NCBI GenBank assembly: GCA_016212735.1
Contig: JACRDZ010000292.1
Span: 1-10,085 of the forward strand
Length of the DNA: 10,085 nt
Direction of reading: 5' to 3'
DNA from: Candidatus Firestoneibacteriota bacterium
GTDB lineage: Bacteria > JACRDZ01
Notes under the pieces: generated by a model
The model's input: the letters and a program-made list of their open reading frames with translations, nothing else
Told to the model about the DNA's origin: nothing
The model's database searches: none
Translations under genes and position numbers: made by a program
Shown here: piece by piece, positions 1 to 5,819 of the stretch
How positions within the stretch are numbered: position 1 is the first letter of the stretch
How the letters are laid out: every line of letters starts with the position of its first letter

Positions 1-1128
1 AATGTGTATGATTCAATGAATATTGAAAATAATAAGATTGGAAGTACGTATGGAAAATTTACAAGTTATAAGATATCTAATTTATTTAATAGTACAAAAT
101 ATTTCTGGCAGGTTGTTGCAAAAGATAATTCCAGCAATTATTCTGTGAGTGATATTTCGTGGTTTATGACTTCAAAAAATATTCAATATAATTATCCTCC
201 ATATATTAATAAGTTTCCTTATGAACCATTTGTGGCGGCAGAAACAGGTATAAATTTATGGCTTGTGTGGAATATCTGGGATCCTGAGAATCAATCTATC
301 TCTGAGATTCATCTTGCCAAACAGGATAATAAAATACATCTTCTTGATTCCACTACTTTAAAAGGCTACACTTATAGTACAAACTGGAATTTTTCCGATT
401 TAGAATCTAATACAAAATATTTCTGGCAGATAAAAACAAAGGAAATATTTGCAGAACAAATAAAGGAGACAATAAGTCCAATATGGACATTTTATACAGT
501 TAAAGATGGAGATAATATTCCGCCGGTTGAACCATATAATCCATATCCAGCTCCTTTCGCAAAAAAAATAGAAAATAATCCTGTATTAAGCTGGGAGAGT
601 AACGATCTTGACGGGAATATAGCATATAATAAGATATACTGGGGAAAAGAAGCGGATAATTTCACCAATATGATCCAGACTACAGCTTTTAGTTATGCAA
701 TGACTGGATTAACATTGGGCAGTAATTATTACTGGTATGTTGCTGCTGTTGATGATAAAGGAAAAGAGACAAAAGGCCCGGTCTGGGAGTTCAGTGTAAA
801 TGCAATCTTAGAGAATAGACCTCCTCATCCTCCATATAATCCTGAACCAAAAAATGCATCTATTATAAGTGCATCTAATTCTGTAACTCTTTCATGGAAT
901 GGAGTGGACCCTGACCAGGATACTGTTAATTATTTTGTTTATCTGAGTTATATTAACAAATATGGAAACGATATTATGGTTTTTTGGGGAGAAACAGGAA
1001 CAGCAAAAAGTATTAATGTGAATCTGGAAGAAAATAGAGTTTATTCCTGGCAGGTTGTTGCAAATGAAAATAATTGGGGAATTGTAGTAGGTCCTGTATG
1101 GAGATTTACTACATCTTCGAATATGTAA
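1..1128 (+). CDS. Fibronectin type III repeat protein, C-terminal part (5' end outside window)
   Basis: The frame is already open at base 1, so this is the 3' end of a longer gene; the GTG at 4 is not a supported start. The 375 visible codons hold about four repeats (the first incomplete) of a fibronectin type III-like beta sandwich. Each repeat ends in the same pattern, an aromatic-Trp strand followed by a G-P-V-W-x-F strand: FWQVVAKD, YFWQIKTKE, YYWYVAAVDDKG and YSWQVVANE, then WTFYT, VWEFSV and VWRFTT. Repeats begin with proline-rich linkers such as NRPPHPPYNPEPKN and a W-x-x-x-D-P-(D/E) turn. Copies also share DNA: tacaaaatatttctggcag occurs at 93-111 and 411-429, and ctggcaggttgttgcaaa at 105-122 and 1047-1064. 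Such repeats are typical of large extracellular or surface proteins that bind partners or act as spacers. No membrane anchor or sorting domain follows the last repeat. The gene converges on 1153-1737 with a 24-bp gap. The family call is firm; the function is unknown. Confidence 0.8.
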   Translation, partial: NVYDSMNIENNKIGSTYGKFTSYKISNLFNSTKYFWQVVAKDNSSNYSVSDISWFMTSKNIQYNYPPYINKFPYEPFVAAETGINLWLVWNIWDPENQSISEIHLAKQDNKIHLLDSTTLKGYTYSTNWNFSDLESNTKYFWQIKTKEIFAEQIKETISPIWTFYTVKDGDNIPPVEPYNPYPAPFAKKIENNPVLSWESNDLDGNIAYNKIYWGKEADNFTNMIQTTAFSYAMTGLTLGSNYYWYVAAVDDKGKETKGPVWEFSVNAILENRPPHPPYNPEPKNASIISASNSVTLSWNGVDPDQDTVNYFVYLSYINKYGNDIMVFWGETGTAKSINVNLEENRVYSWQVVANENNWGIVVGPVWRFTTSSNM

Positions 1129-1152
1129 GTTTTTCATCGCAGACCCTAAATA

Positions 1153-1737
1153 TTATTTTTTATCGCAAATATAAGGTTTATTGCTTTTATTGTAATCTTC
1201 AAGCTTTCGTTCTGTCATTTTTTTCTCTTCTTCTGATAACGCTTTATATCCTCTGCCATAAGACCATCCATATCCCCAGCGATACCATGTTGGAAAAATC
1301 CATGAGCCTCCAAAACGGACACCTTTATAAACAATTTCAGCTAAAATAAGGTCACCGGTTTTTTCCAGAATACAATCTCTTAAAGCTTTATCAGCCTGTA
1401 ACCGTTCCTCAAAAGTGCCGCCTTTCCAATAAGCTATATCATGATTTAAACAACAATCGCACCATAAATTTTTATTTTTATATGTCCCATCAGGGAATAA
1501 ACTGCATCCATCACTTTCAAATGGTTTAATAACATCCTGCGAAGAGCTAAAATTAGGGATTTTATTATCTATTTGTCCAATTAAATGCACAGTATCTTTT
1601 ATTAATGTAAAAGAAGATTCAAATCTATTAATACTCGGGCTAATTTTTAAGGCTAATGAATCAAAATATAAATTTTCAAATGCATATATAGGAGTTAAAA
1701 TCATAAAATAAAAAATTAAAATTTTTATATTTCGCAT
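1153..1737 (-). CDS. Exported phospholipase A2-like protein
   Basis: 194 aa. Residues 1-19 form a Sec signal peptide (short basic start, hydrophobic core, IYA cleavage site). The core carries the signature of the phospholipase A2 superfamily: a DGCSLFPDG loop at 76-84, CDCCLNHD at 93-100 and YWKGG at 103-107, then AD at 115-116 and Cys122. In classical PLA2 the CCxxHD helix supplies the catalytic His and a calcium-binding Asp, here H99 and D100; D116 could be the supporting Asp, and C78, C93, C95, C96 and C122 could form disulfides. The C-terminus has an aromatic-rich stretch at about 148-164 (FPTWYRWGYGWSYGRGY), then a charged tail. The product would act outside the cytoplasm, perhaps on membrane phospholipid acyl esters, but activity is inferred from motifs only. 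No good Shine-Dalgarno precedes the ATG: the nearest AAGG is about 15 nt upstream, so translation may be weak or the start misjudged. The 195 bp upstream are very AT-rich, with no clear promoter. Confidence 0.7.
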   Translation of the reverse strand: MRNIKILIFYFMILTPIYAFENLYFDSLALKISPSINRFESSFTLIKDTVHLIGQIDNKIPNFSSSQDVIKPFESDGCSLFPDGTYKNKNLWCDCCLNHDIAYWKGGTFEERLQADKALRDCILEKTGDLILAEIVYKGVRFGGSWIFPTWYRWGYGWSYGRGYKALSEEEKKMTERKLEDYNKSNKPYICDKK

Positions 1738-1932
1738 AGTAAGGAGTATTTACCTTTTAGTCATGATTATACTTTTCAAATATTATAGCATTTAGATAAT
1801 ATTATATTATAAAAGTTATATCTATAATTTTTAAATGCACAAAAATTTCATTTATAATATAGAAAAAAATTGTAATAGCTAAAATAATATTAATAATCGT
1901 TTGACGATATTTTATTAAATTATTCATAACTT

Positions 1933-2741
1933 TTACTCAAACAAATAATAAATTCCTTCTTTATCTTTAACTAAACCAATTATTGCCATTTGCTCCTGGG
2001 TTAAAAAAGAAGCCCATTTTTCTATTTTATTTTTATCTTTTTCTATTGTTGCATAAATTGCTCTATTTAAAATGTTGATTGCTTCTTCTGAACGATTGTT
2101 ATTATTTAAGGGAAATATATATTGAGCGATTTTCTTAAAACACCATCTTTAAGTATTGCAAGAGATATGAATTATCTTCAATTTCTTTAATCCAAATTAA
2201 TTTATTTTTATCTTTAGGAAAATTCGGATCAATATTATACCTTTTATTTATTTGAATTAAAGCTTTCCAAATTTCTGCGCGAACCTCTAAATTATCATAA
2301 AACATATTTTCTTGAAGTTTTTTAGAGGACTCTTCATTCCCCAATCGAGCTAAAACTTGCACAACTGCTTTTTTCTGCTGTATAGATGTACTATCTAAAT
2401 AATTATGTAATAATTGGATAGGGTTCCAACGCTCAATCCCTGAATTATTTTTATTACAATATACATAAAATGAAGTATCTTTTCCTAAATCGTCAGCAAT
2501 AAATCCATGACCAATAATTGTAAATAAGAACCTAGAATAGGTATCTTCAATATTCTTATCTTTCTGAATGTTAACCATACTAAGAATTCTATGCAGTAAA
2601 TATTCCCTATATGTAATATCTTTTGAAGAAAAAATACATATTAGAAATCCTAATGCGTCATAACTTTTAACTGAGATGTAAAATTCCTTCCATATATTAT
2701 ATTCCTTGATTAAAAATAAATTTATAATACACTATTTGCAT
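1933..2741 (-). pseudogene. HEAT-like helical repeat protein, broken by frameshifts in T runs
   Basis: I do not recognise the family. The longest intact stretch with an ATG is 2135-2578 (147 aa), but coding-like sequence extends on both sides. Downstream, the frame stops at TAA 2135-2137 just after a TTTT run (2140-2137). Removing one T lets it read on as YLKMVFKKIAQYIFPLNNNN and then about 50 more sensible residues, ending GIYYLFE at TAA 1933-1935. Upstream, the same frame is open to a TAG at 2732-2734 without an ATG, GTG or TTG before 2578. Removing one T from the TTTTT run at 2716-2712 joins it to the ATG at 2741, giving MQIVYYKFILIKEYNIW. With both corrections the gene encodes 268 aa. The middle reads as paired amphipathic helices of HEAT type (IQQKKAVVQVLARLGNEESS, then LEVRAEIWKALIQI). 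No signal peptide or catalytic motif is seen, and no Shine-Dalgarno precedes 2741. It could be a decaying gene, a sequencing error, or one gene read by +1 frameshifting at TTT TAA G. It follows the HEPN gene by about 40 bp. Confidence 0.6.
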
Positions 2742-2779
2742 AGGACATTAATGGTGAATAATATGGCTATCGATAATTT

Positions 2780-3208
2780 TTATATACCCATAAGATTGAA
2801 ACCTTCATCTACTAAAGCTCGTCTGACTATTTTTCTAACTTTTGTTGCTACTTCAATTGCATGAAGAGCCTCTTCTTTAGTCACCGTTTCTTCTTCCCCT
2901 GGATAACGCGTTGTTATTGCAAATGGAGTAAGTTCTTCTGCATCTTTTATTGTTTCAACCCAATTTGCTTTTTCTGCACAAAATTCTAATAAACGACGTA
3001 TATTATGAGTATAAGGAAAATCAATATTCTTATATACTAAATAAGCTTTCAGATATTTTTCAGCACATTGCTGCGCATGATAAGCAATTAATCTATATGG
3101 ACATTTATTTTCCAAAATTAAAGCATGACGTGCTAAATCCAAATCTTCGTCTCCGTAACTTATCCATTGATTTACTTTTCGTACAATTTCCGAATTAATG
3201 TCGTTCAT
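2780..3208 (-). CDS. HEPN domain protein, probable toxin of an MNT/HEPN pair
   Basis: 142 aa, almost entirely a HEPN four-helix domain of the PF05168 type. The diagnostic helix AYHAQQCAEKYLKAYLV lies at 42-58, followed by the H-x-x-x-x-L-L segment (THNIRRLLEF) and the late TRYPG motif. R39 and H44 make an R-x4-H pair, matching the R-x(4-6)-H active-site motif of HEPN ribonucleases. HEPN proteins paired with minimal nucleotidyltransferases usually act as RNA-cleaving toxins; that role here is inferred from family and context. The ATG at 3208 lies inside the end of the nucleotidyltransferase gene (14-bp overlap), with a purine-rich GAGGGAAG upstream, so the two are translationally coupled. Length is normal for a stand-alone HEPN protein and no key residue is missing. 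An accessory role in nucleotide transfer, rather than toxicity, remains possible. Confidence 0.85.
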   Translation of the reverse strand: MNDINSEIVRKVNQWISYGDEDLDLARHALILENKCPYRLIAYHAQQCAEKYLKAYLVYKNIDFPYTHNIRRLLEFCAEKANWVETIKDAEELTPFAITTRYPGEEETVTKEEALHAIEVATKVRKIVRRALVDEGFNLMGI

Positions 3209-3512
3209 AGAGAATTCTTCCCTCTTGCCATGCTGGTCGTGCTATAGTCCCAGGAATTTGTCGATCACGTTCAAATTCTTCCGGGGTCAATATAACGATA
3301 TCTGTTGCAATATTTAGCCCATGCAATGCTCTATCCATATCAACCATTAATGCTCTGCGGCTTCCATGTACTTGACAAATCACCAAAATGTCCACATCAC
3401 TATATTTATCATATGAACCCCTAGCCTGTGAACCAAATAGGATTATTTGTTGAGGATGAAAATTATTAATCAATCGTTGTGTGGCTTCGTTTAAGATATT
3501 TTCATTAACCAT
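3195..3512 (-). CDS. Minimal nucleotidyltransferase (MNT), probable antitoxin
   Basis: 105 aa from the chosen ATG. It carries the polymerase-beta-type nucleotidyltransferase signature: LFGSQARG at 25-32, the paired acidic residues D39 and D41 in SDVDILV, and a third acidic residue D71 in ATDIVIL. All three metal-binding positions are therefore present. In MNT/HEPN modules the nucleotidyltransferase neutralises the HEPN partner, in studied cases by adding AMP to it; that is family knowledge, not something visible here. An upstream in-frame ATG at 3527 would add five residues (MTGGS), but it has no ribosome site, and the GGGAGG at 3517-3522 would lie inside the coding sequence. That site sits 4 nt before the ATG at 3512, which I therefore prefer. 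It is the first gene of a two-gene operon, overlaps HEPN by 14 bp, and has a good promoter at 3571-3600. Confidence 0.88.
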   Translation of the reverse strand: MVNENILNEATQRLINNFHPQQIILFGSQARGSYDKYSDVDILVICQVHGSRRALMVDMDRALHGLNIATDIVILTPEEFERDRQIPGTIARPAWQEGRILYERH

Positions 3513-3516
3513 AGAA

Positions 3517-3522
3517 CCTCCC
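3517..3522 (-). promoter_or_regulatory. Ribosome binding site that sets the MNT start
   Basis: GGGAGG on the minus strand, 4 nt before the ATG at 3512. It decides against the longer in-frame start at 3527, which would place this site inside the gene. Confidence 0.7.
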
Positions 3523-3570
3523 GTCATTTAACTGGTTTTACATCCAAGGGGATTTAAAACTTATATTTAT

Positions 3571-3600
3571 ATTATAGAATGTGTCTAATGTAATGGTCAA
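3571..3600 (-). promoter_or_regulatory. Sigma70-like promoter for the MNT/HEPN operon
   Basis: On the minus strand TTGACC (3600-3595), an 18-bp spacer and a perfect TATAAT (3576-3571). Transcription would start near 3564, leaving a leader of about 50 nt before the MNT start codon. Confidence 0.65.
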
Positions 3601-3607
3601 GAAAAAT

Positions 3608-3625
3608 AAAACGGATAAAACGGAT
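3608..3625. repeat. Tandem 9-bp repeat above the MNT/HEPN promoter
   Basis: Two perfect adjacent copies of AAAACGGAT (3608-3616 and 3617-3625), eight bases upstream of the -35 box of the MNT/HEPN promoter. The position would suit a regulator binding site, perhaps for autoregulation, but nothing in the sequence shows that it is bound. Confidence 0.5.
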
Positions 3626-3717
3626 TGTTCAATATCTCCCCAATAGGTATAGATATTTTTTCAATGTTTGTTATAAATAAAACCTACTACAGAATAATTA
3701 TTAATATTTTTATCTTC

Positions 3718-4068
3718 CTAACAATTCAAAACAATCCCCGCAATATCTAACGCTGCATTTGGTCTTGCAATATTTTTTACAGCTTCCTGCATCTTTAATA
3801 ATCTGTTTTTGTCATTCAGCAAGTTATCTATTTTAAATGCAAGAGCAGGTAAATTGTTACATCTAATTGCAACACCTTCTTCAAGAAAATGATCGCTATT
3901 ACGCTGTTCTTGACCTGGGATTGGATTTACTATTGCCATAATAAGGCCGGATGCAAGTGCTTCGGAGCTTGTTAATCCGCCTGATTTTCCTATTAATATA
4001 TCTGATGCAGCCATGAAAATATCCATTTCTTTTGTATATCCGACAACTTTTATTGGATGTTTAGTATA
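3718..4068 (-). pseudogene. C-terminal remnant of an MGDG-synthase/MurG-like glycosyltransferase
   Basis: The frame is open from 4068 and encodes about 115 residues, beginning almost at once with family-like sequence (HPIKVVGYTKEMDIFMAASD) and continuing with GKSGGLTSSEALASG and PGQEQRNSDHFLEEGVA. These match the nucleotide-sugar-binding C-terminal half of family GT28 enzymes such as monogalactosyl- or monoglucosyl-diacylglycerol synthases and MurG. Intact members have roughly 350-400 residues; the whole acceptor-binding N-terminal domain and the first part of the donor domain are absent. An in-frame TGA (4071-4069) blocks extension upstream, where the lipid kinase gene occupies another frame. 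The first ATG (4026) falls inside the conserved region and has no Shine-Dalgarno. It looks like a deletion remnant whose breakpoint lies at the lipid kinase stop (4061). Before truncation it would have glycosylated a lipid, plausibly diacylglycerol, fitting its neighbours. A short translated product cannot be excluded but should not be catalytic. Confidence 0.7.
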
Positions 4069-4942
4069 TCATCCTTAATTTATTTGGTAATATTTCAAAA
4101 TCAAAATTATTATCTTCTTTTTCTATATCCCCATGTATCTGCAAAATTAATTTTTTATCTGAGAGAATACTGATTTTTTTAGCTTTAATATATTTGCCGA
4201 TTTTATTTTTATTTAAAAAAGATGTCAAAATACCATAACATACATTTAGCGTTCCAGAATTGATGTATCTTAAATGTAAGTTCCCATCATCAAGAACAGC
4301 TTCCGGCATTATATTTAATCCAAAACCATAAAATGGTATTTTTGTAATAATTAGTGATAGAGCATTTTCAATTTCAATAATATTTCCATCAACATCTATT
4401 TTAATATTACATCTTTCATACTCTTTAAAAATTGCATCTATTGTTGCTCTTATATAAGGGATAAATCCTTTTATATTCGAACCTCCTTTTGGAATTAAAT
4501 ATTTTTTGCGCAATTTTAATATTTGTCCATCAACGCCTATGCTAGCCAATAAAGCTTTTTTATCATTGTTGCATAATATTAAATCCACAAGATGAACTTT
4601 ACCATTTTTAATTTGTTTTAAATTTTTTGTAATAGAATTTGGCAGTGGAAGTGTATATTTTAAAGCATTCCCAGTGCCTAAAGGTAAATAAGAAATAGTC
4701 GTTTGTTCTTTGATTGAATTTATAATATCATAAATTGTTCCATCGCCACCACAGCCAATAATAACATCAACTTTATTTTCTAAATCTTTAATGCAATCGC
4801 GAAATTCAATTTTAGATTTAGTATCCAGACCTGCAATAATGCTTTCTCCATCTAAAAGTTTTGAAGCTTTTTTTATAACATTATATTTATTATCTATAGT
4901 TAAATTTCCAGAATATGGATTTATAGCAAATCCAAATTTCAT
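4061..4942 (-). CDS. Diacylglycerol kinase family lipid kinase (DAGK/YegS-like)
   Basis: 293 aa, normal for the family. The DAGK catalytic domain fills the N-terminal half: NPYSG at 8-12 (phosphate loop), GCGGDGTIYDIIN at 63-75 with the GGDGT signature at 65-69, and PLGTGNALK at 87-95. The C-terminal beta-rich domain shows GVDGQILK at 136-143 and the GFGLNIMPEAVLDDGNL segment at 206-222, which carries the conserved P-x-A-x-x-D-G. Family members transfer the ATP gamma-phosphate to diacylglycerol or related lipids at the inner face of the membrane; the exact substrate cannot be read from the sequence. The start ATG overlaps the psd stop in an ATGA (4939-4942), a sign of translational coupling, so this protein probably works with phosphatidylserine decarboxylase in phospholipid supply. 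It may recycle diacylglycerol to phosphatidic acid. The truncated glycosyltransferase follows directly. Confidence 0.88.
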   Translation of the reverse strand: MKFGFAINPYSGNLTIDNKYNVIKKASKLLDGESIIAGLDTKSKIEFRDCIKDLENKVDVIIGCGGDGTIYDIINSIKEQTTISYLPLGTGNALKYTLPLPNSITKNLKQIKNGKVHLVDLILCNNDKKALLASIGVDGQILKLRKKYLIPKGGSNIKGFIPYIRATIDAIFKEYERCNIKIDVDGNIIEIENALSLIITKIPFYGFGLNIMPEAVLDDGNLHLRYINSGTLNVCYGILTSFLNKNKIGKYIKAKKISILSDKKLILQIHGDIEKEDNNFDFEILPNKLRMIY

Positions 4943-5589
4943 TTATTGCTCCCGGTCACATTTTTTTCGTCAAACTCAGCCAGAATTGTTTCTCCGGCTT
5001 TAACTCTCTCGTGTTTCTTTACTTTAATATTGATATTTTCATTATATGGTATAATTATACATACTTGAGAACCTAATTTAATTATACCTAATTTTTGATT
5101 TTTTTCAACTTTTTCATTTTCTTTAATCCATGTTTCAATTCTTCGGGCAAGAAGTCCGGCTATTTGAATAACTTTAATTTTCCCAATTTTAGAATTTATT
5201 GTTGTTTCAGACCGTTCATTATCTATTGCTCGAAGTGTATTAGTAACTCTTAAACTTCCTTTAACATATTTTGTTTTTAAAATATTACCTGAAATCGGAA
5301 TACGCTGCACATGCACCACAAGCGGGCTCATAAAAATTGAAATTAAACAATAGGGACCATCTCCGATATCTTCAATTACAGAATATATTTTTCCCAGAAG
5401 ACCTTTGAAAATTGCTAACTGTTTAATATTATCAATTATCAAAATTTCAATAATTTTTCCATCTGCCGGAGATACAATATTATTCCCTAAAGGAGAATTC
5501 CTCTTTGGATCACGATTAAAAAAAACATAAAATAAATATCCTGCTAAACCTGCTAAAAAACAAATTATTATAATTATAATAGTATACAT
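4939..5589 (-). CDS. psd: Phosphatidylserine decarboxylase proenzyme (short type)
   Basis: 216 aa, typical of the short, Bacteroides/archaeal-like Psd. The proenzyme cleaves itself before a serine that becomes the pyruvoyl cofactor, then decarboxylates phosphatidylserine to phosphatidylethanolamine at the membrane. One N-terminal membrane segment spans about residues 2-24. Motifs in order are SPADGKI at 40-46 (D43, the autocleavage Asp equivalent), FMSPLVVHVQR at 86-96 with H93, NER at 124-126, IAGLLARRI at 143-151 and LGSQV at 172-176. Cleavage is expected between G173 and S174, giving a beta chain of about 173 and an alpha chain of about 43 residues. The position before VHV, often Asp (DVHVNR), is Val91 here; this site varies in the short family. 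AAGGAG lies 7 nt before the ATG. It is the first gene of a psd-lipid kinase-glycosyltransferase remnant operon and overlaps the kinase by 4 bp. No phosphatidylserine synthase gene is in the window. Confidence 0.9.
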   Translation of the reverse strand: MYTIIIIIICFLAGLAGYLFYVFFNRDPKRNSPLGNNIVSPADGKIIEILIIDNIKQLAIFKGLLGKIYSVIEDIGDGPYCLISIFMSPLVVHVQRIPISGNILKTKYVKGSLRVTNTLRAIDNERSETTINSKIGKIKVIQIAGLLARRIETWIKENEKVEKNQKLGIIKLGSQVCIIIPYNENINIKVKKHERVKAGETILAEFDEKNVTGSNK

Positions 5590-5761
5590 TTTTTTCTCCT
5601 TATTATAAAGTCCAATTTATTCATTTGAAAGTAAAGCAATTTTAGTGCCAATATCTATATTATGCATTGATCTAATTAATATGAATTTTTTTTTACATGA
5701 GTGGAATTTTTATTCACACCAGGGTTTGAAAAATGTTAAATTGTATATATGTATATATAAT

Positions 5762-5790
5762 TTGACAACCTATAACATTTATAATAAATT
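5762..5790 (+). promoter_or_regulatory. Sigma70-like promoter for the membrane Rossmann protein
   Basis: Perfect TTGACA (5762-5767), a 17-bp spacer and TAAATT (5785-5790), followed by GTAAAG. The start site would be near 5797, giving a leader of about 23 nt with only a weak AAGG before the ATG. The layout is shared with the promoter at 8242-8270. Confidence 0.65.
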
Positions 5791-5819
5791 GTAAAGGGTT
5801 ATTTTTAAATAAGGTTAAT

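Noticed and set aside
892..1349. Open frames antisense to the fibronectin repeats (892-1137, minus) and antisense to the phospholipase-like gene (1074-1349, plus)
   Set aside because: Their sequences look like random translation with clustered Cys, Ile and Ser, have no ribosome site, and overlap well-supported genes.
1782..1787. TATAAT on the minus strand upstream of the phospholipase-like gene
   Set aside because: No -35 box lies 16-18 bp upstream, and such hexamers arise by chance in very AT-rich DNA.
1896..1908. Short inverted repeat ATCGT-TTG-ACGAT downstream of the HEAT-like gene
   Set aside because: A 5-bp stem with a 3-base loop and no clean T tract is too weak to call a terminator.
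2950..3198. Plus-strand open frame of 82 codons across the HEPN gene
   Set aside because: It is the shadow of the HEPN gene, with no family resemblance and no Shine-Dalgarno.
5302..5334. Val91 of psd in place of the Asp often seen in the DVHVNR motif
   Set aside because: At first it looked like loss of a catalytic residue. The autocleavage Asp corresponds to D43 in SPADG, which is present, and the position before VHV varies in short-type Psd (Asn in Bacteroides-like members). The histidine H93 is kept.
5590..5819. Small gene or RNA in the gap between psd and the membrane protein, and a promoter for psd
   Set aside because: Only very short frames exist. An imperfect repeat (GTGGAAT ... ATTCAC) and a TA-rich stretch are not convincing as an RNA, and the psd -35/-10 candidates are too poor to report.
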